Positions 59,074-64,000 of a stretch of 64,000 nucleotides of DNA are shown one piece after another. The notes under the pieces are model-generated. The model saw only the letters and a list, made by a program, of their open reading frames with translations. It was not told the DNA's origin and searched no databases. Source of the stretch: Leptodontidium sp. MPI-SDFR-AT-0119. Lineage: Eukaryota; Ascomycota; Leotiomycetes; Helotiales; Leptodontidiaceae. The translations under genes and the position numbers were made by a program. The stretch spans positions 1,922,001 through 1,986,000 of the forward strand of contig JAHLEZ010000010.1 of the NCBI GenBank assembly GCA_020726505.1. Reading direction: 5' to 3'. Every line of letters begins with the position of its first letter. The stretch's first letter is position 1.

Positions 59074-60159
59074 TCATCGAGATAACAGCCTTGATCTTAG
59101 TTTCTTCAGACCCTGCAAGTCTCCTTCTTTGGTCTCTTGAAGTTCCATCTCTACATACTCGAGCGTACATCCACCGCCAAAGTCGATCAATATCGCATCT
59201 CCAGAAGGACCAATCATGACATTGTCCGGCTTCACATCCCCCCAGACAATCCCATACTTGTGTAACCTCTCGACTGTCTCATCAATCTGATCCATCCATC
59301 TCCGTCTCTCAGCGACCGAGGCGTCCAGCATTGCATCATGGAGCGTCATTCCATCGATTCGCTCCAATAGCATACCCATGAGAAGAGACTCTTGCCCGTC
59401 CCAGTTGACAAGACCCACAATTCGCGAAGTTCGGATGCTAACATCGTGTTCAGAGATCTTTTGTAGCTTGGCCAAAATCTCAACTTCTCTCTGAAACCCG
59501 TGTCGTTTATCGCCTGACTTGAAAAAGAACTCGTCCGTCGTGTTAACCTTTCGCACAATCCGCAGAATCTCACACATCATTTCCTCGACGGAGTCGAGAC
59601 CTGCTGCTCTCACTAACTGGGATGCCGGGACCAAAGGTACGGTAGGAAGGGCGGATCGAGATACGATGACATCCCTAGGTACTTCGCGGCTTGATGAAAG
59701 TCGACTTTCTGCATTTTCAATAATGGCAACTTTGGGGCTGGCATCTCCGAAGATTTTCGGGTCGAAAGCAAGCTCGTTTGCCTTTAATATACCGCCCTCG
59801 TTGAATAGCTCGAAAACATAAGTTTCGGGATCATAGTATTCCAGTAGAGTGGTTGGACTGGAGATAGGCAATGGAACCAATTGTTTGACCCGCTCATGGA
59901 TCGGGCCAATAGCCCATGTCTCGAAGTCGCATAGGATGTCTGGGTCGTCAATATCATCCTTGAACTCGTAGAATTCATCGACCAGGCTCCCTTCTCCCCC
60001 CAGACGTTCAGCAGCGATTTCGATTATGAATCGTTTGTCGCGGCTCATAAATGTGTAGGAGATGGAGTCTTCAAGGGTCACCATCTCTTGCATAGAAAAA
60101 GAATACATCGTAGGGGCGCCATTTGTCGCATTTGTGGTCTGGTCCATGATATTTGACAA
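59074..60159 (-). CDS. Kinase-fold protein (atypical phosphotransferase)
   Basis: A single exon of 361 residues. The C-terminal part has the catalytic-loop motif GIVWGDVKPDNVMI (residues about 304-316; the usual HxD His is Trp-Gly) and a metal-binding IDFGGG (about 324-329). Upstream, FFFKSGDKRHGFQREVEILA could supply the ATP Lys and the helix-C Glu. The N-terminal 180 residues are acidic and unlike a kinase N-lobe. This architecture is common in fungal phosphotransferase/protein-kinase-like families, many of unknown role. A second Met (MDQTTN) is a possible start. The gene body is intact although hAT copy 2 ends 166 bp downstream of its stop. Confidence 0.8.
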   Translation of the reverse strand: MSNIMDQTTNATNGAPTMYSFSMQEMVTLEDSISYTFMSRDKRFIIEIAAERLGGEGSLVDEFYEFKDDIDDPDILCDFETWAIGPIHERVKQLVPLPISSPTTLLEYYDPETYVFELFNEGGILKANELAFDPKIFGDASPKVAIIENAESRLSSSREVPRDVIVSRSALPTVPLVPASQLVRAAGLDSVEEMMCEILRIVRKVNTTDEFFFKSGDKRHGFQREVEILAKLQKISEHDVSIRTSRIVGLVNWDGQESLLMGMLLERIDGMTLHDAMLDASVAERRRWMDQIDETVERLHKYGIVWGDVKPDNVMIGPSGDAILIDFGGGCTLEYVEMELQETKEGDLQGLKKLRSRLLSR

Positions 60160-60858
60160 CCGAGAGCATAGAGGCTCGACCGAGAGTAGTTAAGTGTGGA
60201 GTGTGGATTCTGCAATATCCAGAGAAGTGAAGCCTCGGCGCTTTCAATAGCAGGAATGAGAAGGAGGAGAAAGAGGATAAAGAGGATTGAGAGTTGGAAT
60301 GTAAATACTACGGATGTTGGAGAAGATGTGGAGAGAGGCTTAATGTAATAACCGTAAATTCCGCTTACGACGCTACTCGAGTACGTCTCAAAACCGATTT
60401 TCGCCCCTTTGGCCACCCCACCAATGCAACACCAACCAACCTGCCCCGGCCCTTCACTATGAAGCACCATAATTGGCGCGCGCAAACGCACGGCGCCTAC
60501 GTCTCAAACCCGATTTTCGCCCTCTTTGAGGATCTTATGACTGAAAGTCAAAATGCTTGCTACCTCTTTTCTCACTAGAGTAGAAAGCGGGATTGTTGGA
60601 TCCGGCCCAGCAAATGAATGGTCTAAAGGGTTGCTGCACGAGGCTCTTCATGTGCGGTGCTTCCTAGGAGAGAGGAGCATATGGAAATGGAGGTAATAAC
60701 CTTAAGTCAAGAGATGTTTGAGAAACTTGGAACTGATATGATTGCAGCGGAAATGGCAGAGACAAGCTACTGAAATATACCAGTCCTAACTCTAAGTTAG
60801 TTTTGTCGAGGTCGTCCAGCAAAACAAGATTCCTAGTCCGACACGGAAGAAAAGCGAC
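60160..60858. other. Divergent intergenic region with a 25-bp direct repeat
   Basis: This lies between the kinase-like gene (minus) and the small hypothetical gene (plus). TACGTCTCAAA(A/C)CCGATTTTCGCCC occurs at 60382-60406 and 60498-60522 with one mismatch. No additional gene is supported. Confidence 0.45.
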
Positions 60859-61320
60859 ATGGCTGCAGCAAAGGTAAACGAGTTCGCCGAGAAAGCAAGA
60901 GACGAGGTTAGGAATTTGGCTGGGTATTCCGACTTAAACGAGCAGCTCAAACTCGCTGAACAAGAAATTCACGACTTTAGCTGCGCCTGTTTCCGAGATT
61001 ATTGGGTTGACCAAGATTCCGCACTTCTCGATACCACGTTCAGCGATGGTAAACTCGAGCTCATAATCATTAGGAGAGACTATATTCAAGATCGGTGGGC
61101 ACTAGCTCTCTGCCAGCTTGGGCAATTGCTTCGAAAAGTTTATTTTGGGGCAGCATCTGCTTGCGAAAAACTGAATCCAAAAAGACTGTTCCGGCCACGA
61201 AAGAAATATAGGGCTCATAAGAAGATTAATTCATTCTTGGTTCTCTTAACGAAACCTCCGACGGCCCTATCCCATCACATCTCCATCTCATTACATCTCC
61301 ACCAGCATCAGTCCATCTAA
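60859..61320 (+). CDS. Small hypothetical protein, 153 aa
   Basis: I do not recognise it. The first 110 residues look like a compact soluble domain (KVNEFAEKARDEVRNLAGYS, then DGKLELIIIRRDYIQDRWAL). The last 40 are basic and then His/Ser-rich and may not be conserved; an unseen intron near 61140 could replace them. The terminal third plus 3' flank is duplicated at 53581-53765. A distant relation to the module of the 28611-29633 protein is conceivable from the DGKLxL pattern. Confidence 0.55.
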   Translation: MAAAKVNEFAEKARDEVRNLAGYSDLNEQLKLAEQEIHDFSCACFRDYWVDQDSALLDTTFSDGKLELIIIRRDYIQDRWALALCQLGQLLRKVYFGAASACEKLNPKRLFRPRKKYRAHKKINSFLVLLTKPPTALSHHISISLHLHQHQSI

Positions 61321-61975
61321 ATCTCAGTCAAACAATCCACACATCCCAGCTCGCTTTCCTCCCCACTTCAACATCCACCTACATAACCCACTCCGCAGTC
61401 ATCCCAATCTCACAAATAGCCCCGTATATATTTATTACCAGTCCTTTATTTACCCAGCCCTTCCCCACCAGTAGTACTAAGCGAGCGCATCATCGACAAC
61501 ATCCATGCCAAACAAAAAAAACATGACTACACATACTTACTTACCTAAGCCATGACGACAATTCTTTTTCCTGCCGAAAATATTTTGTTGCAAGTCGCAG
61601 ATATTGGATTACGTCAGCCTTGGTAATGCATTCGATGGGAGAGGAGGTTTTAATACTCGATTAAATTGTGAGTAGGGAGAGCAATCATTTAAGGCGCATG
61701 CATGACTACAGGAAATGTCAAATCACATTGAGGATACGAACTGGAGGTGAAATGGACATATCAAACATATAGATTAGAGGGAGTTCATAGAGTACTATTT
61801 TCAATTGTTCATTTCAAAAGTGCAAATTGGTATCTCGAGAAGCTCGCTGCAATGCACCCACCGGGAGCCACCCACCTTGATATGTACAGCTTAGACGCAA
61901 ACCCATTTCAGCGCCCGCCGGTGCTTTCTGCGATCAGGCACTTTCTTTGTTTTGAGCCATCGCTTCCTTTCAAAA
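61321..61975. other. Intergenic, 3' flanks
   Basis: Convergent gene ends. No gene, repeat or structure stands out apart from the duplicated 3' flank (to 61344). Confidence 0.4.
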
Positions 61976-64000
61976 TCATTCCTCAGTCTGAACTTCTCTC
62001 AAAAAATCCTTCCGTCCTTTGATCCTGCTGATCCCATGCTTCCTCACAATATCATTGTATTCAGCCGTTCCTCTACCAGCCTTGAGCGCCTCGTCGTCCC
62101 ACGATGTCCAAACACCAGGCATATCTTCAGGAATACCATCGCCATTTGCCAAGCTGTCTATCACCGGTATCGCTTCCTTCGATCTACAGCTCGCCGCCAC
62201 GAGGCCTTCGATGACGATTTCTCGCACGTAGCCATCGGCGACGAGTCTCTCTATGAAGGCGAGGAACTCGGCTTCGGTTTGCGACTCGGTTTGCGATTGA
62301 GTGGAAGACTCGTAATTGTTGTTTGAGGAATGTAGGGTGCCTCGGGTGGTGGCGTTGCTGACATTGTTGCTTGACGAGTGGAGAGTATCCCTTGTAGTGG
62401 AATTGCTGACATTGCGCCGGGAGGTTGAATAATCTGGAGGCGAAGGTGGTCTTTGCTTGGTGGACAGACTCTCTCCCTCTTCGTCCTCGTCGGTCAGCTC
62501 TTCTGGTTGTCCGCGGATGGAAGCCGGGATTACTTCATGCTCATCGTCCTCATCGACGTCTTCCTCTTGAAGTTGTGGATAAGTTGGACATGGGTGGTAG
62601 AAGTCATGTGTTTCAGGTTCAAGGTGCTGGTGTGCAGCTCGTCTCTGGCGCTCGAGCTTTATGGGCTGGATCTCGTGAATCGACGAGTCCGCAGATGGAG
62701 AGCGTGGCTCAGCCTGCCCGTATTTCAATGGGGAGGGTTGGTGAGCTGGTCGACTCATCTGAGTGTTGTTAATGACATCCTCAGGCGTAGATGGGATTTC
62801 CAGTTGCTCCTTGCCTTTGCCTTTGTCGATTCGTTGACGCTTGTTATAGGGAAGATCAAAACTTCCACGATCACTACCCAGCATCCGCTTCCTTGCAGAT
62901 GGGGATGGTGGTCGTGGTCGGTGAGGAGTTATCTGAACATAATCCAGATCGTCATCGTTCTCTTCTTGCTCTCGTAGAAACTTTTCAAGCTCCGGTTGGA
63001 CATCCAAGAATTCGCGGCCTCCTTCAGACCTGTAATGTTCTTCCTCCCCATCAGTACCTTCTGGCTGCTCTGCCGTCTGCCGAAGCTGATCCGCAATCAG
63101 ATCCGCCGTTTGTGAGGAGGTTATATCTTCACCCTCTCGTAGCTCTCTTTCGAGGTTTTCTAGGTCACACAGAATCTCGCCATAACAGGCTTTCAGATCC
63201 CTTCCTGCCTCTCTCATCCTCTCACCATCATATCCCAACTTCCGCGCAACCCTGCGCCAGAGCCTCCGGCCAGTAACTTCATCGTATCCTCCGAATTCAT
63301 CCGAACGAACAACCTGCCAGAGCTGAAAAAGTGAAATCGTTTCCCCGCAAATGATGGGACATGGATCTACTTCTAATCCAAGCGAGTCCGCCAGCACCGA
63401 AAGGTTGGTCTCAAATTCCTCCGGAGTATTTGTGTAAGAATTGATGGTGTCATCCTCTCTGGCTGGGGTCCGAACGGTCTGGCCAGAAGAGCCCTGAGAA
63501 TCTTTTATTTCAGGAGCATTCCTTGCGGCTGGTATGGCGGTACTCGTGTTTGAAGATGGCTTCCGTACCGGGGTTTTCTTGGGCGGTGGTATCTCTTTCG
63601 ACTGCTTCGCAGCCCTTTTCGATTCGAGCCGAGCTTGGTTCGTAGGGGCAACATACTCCTTGAAATGATTGCGCCATTCTTGTGGAGTATGATTTGGATT
63701 CTTCAGGGTTGTTAGCTTGGGGAACACAGATTCAGGGAGTTATATACCTCCATTGACCATGCGATCCAAGCATCGATGACCTGATCATCACTTAGATCCA
63801 TAATATCATCGTAGGCATCGAAGAGGAGCTCTGTTTCTTCGTTGGTGAAGACATCACCTCCGGGAGATTTCAATATAAACGGGTTTGCTTTCAGTGACCT
63901 TGTCGAATTATGAGATCTCTCGCTCGCAACAGGACTAGCAAGGGAAGCGTGAGTGGGGAGCTTTGGTTCTGGTGCTGGACGAGATTTTGCAGGCGGCGGG
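61976..64000 (-). CDS. rap1: Rap1, telomere-binding shelterin protein (5' end outside window)
   Basis: A nuclear telomere protein. The right end encodes a Myb-type domain split by a 33-bp intron (63717-63749). It reads FTNEETELLFDAYDDIMDLS and, after the splice, AWSMELTTLKNPNHTPQEWR. An ARID/BRIGHT-like block follows (ISLFQLWQVVRSDEFGGYDE, then RLWRRVARKLGYD), then a long acidic, Ser/Pro-rich linker and the Rap1 C-terminal domain (MPGVWTSWDDEAL, then HGISRIKGRKDFL). At the extreme C-terminus RCT normally contacts partner proteins. The N-terminal BRCT region must lie beyond 64000. The intron is unusually short but restores the Myb frame exactly. A conserved core gene, it marks the right border of the accessory segment. 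Confidence 0.92.

Noticed and set aside
59747..59760. Fourth match to CCGAA-N4-TTCGG
   Set aside because: It lies inside the kinase coding frame (DPKIFGDAS) and is best explained by codon use; kept only as a caution for the motif finding.

Overview
The window is nuclear DNA of a filamentous ascomycete (Pezizomycotina; a Leotiomycetes/Helotiales-type genome is my best guess). The evidence is short GT-AG introns of about 50-70 bp in almost every gene, a Zn2Cys6 regulator, a Rap1 telomere protein with the filamentous-fungal domain order, and dead transposons that are poor in CpA/TpG and rich in TpA but keep CpG, as repeat-induced point mutation (RIP) leaves them.

Layout. Left arm (1-16.2 kb): an AAAP amino-acid permease, two small uncertain ORFs, a ricin-B-like beta-trefoil lectin, a large ABC-C multidrug transporter and a fusion of an HFCD flavoprotein, an F-box-like segment and WW-type repeats. 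A dead hAT transposon (16231-19203) follows. Middle (19.2-54.4 kb): an accessory segment with a CYP52-like P450, two interrupted hypothetical genes, solo LTRs, a two-module hypothetical gene, two Gfo/Idh/MocA oxidoreductases, one live and two dead sugar permeases, an HSL-type alpha/beta hydrolase, a Zn2Cys6 regulator, an SDR relic with a 23-G tract, a secreted SnoaL/NTF2-like protein, an EthD-family protein, an aldo-keto reductase and an Old Yellow Enzyme-type reductase. A second, inverted copy of the same hAT element (54447-58907) carries a nested short LTR retroelement. Right arm (58.9-64 kb): a kinase-fold protein, a small hypothetical gene and the 5'-truncated rap1 gene, which runs off the end.

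How the genes fit together. The middle segment has transporters, redox enzymes, a hydrolase and a regulator, but no PKS, NRPS, terpene synthase or DMATS. It therefore looks more like a catabolic or tailoring cluster than a complete biosynthetic one. The tightest unit is 45.5-51.5 kb: two divergent gene pairs (SnoaL-like/EthD and AKR/OYE). Both shared promoters carry the same 14-bp palindrome, CCGAA-N4-TTCGG, which also occurs beside the SDR relic at 44.3 kb. This is the best candidate here for an undescribed co-regulated system.

The transposon history can be read directly. Both hAT copies are exactly 2973 bp once the nested element is removed, and each keeps a perfect 8-bp target duplication. 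The nested LTR element has a 5-bp duplication and two LTRs that differ at 2 of 173 positions. All functional names rest on motifs recognised by eye, and exon joins were inferred from splice sites and reading frame.
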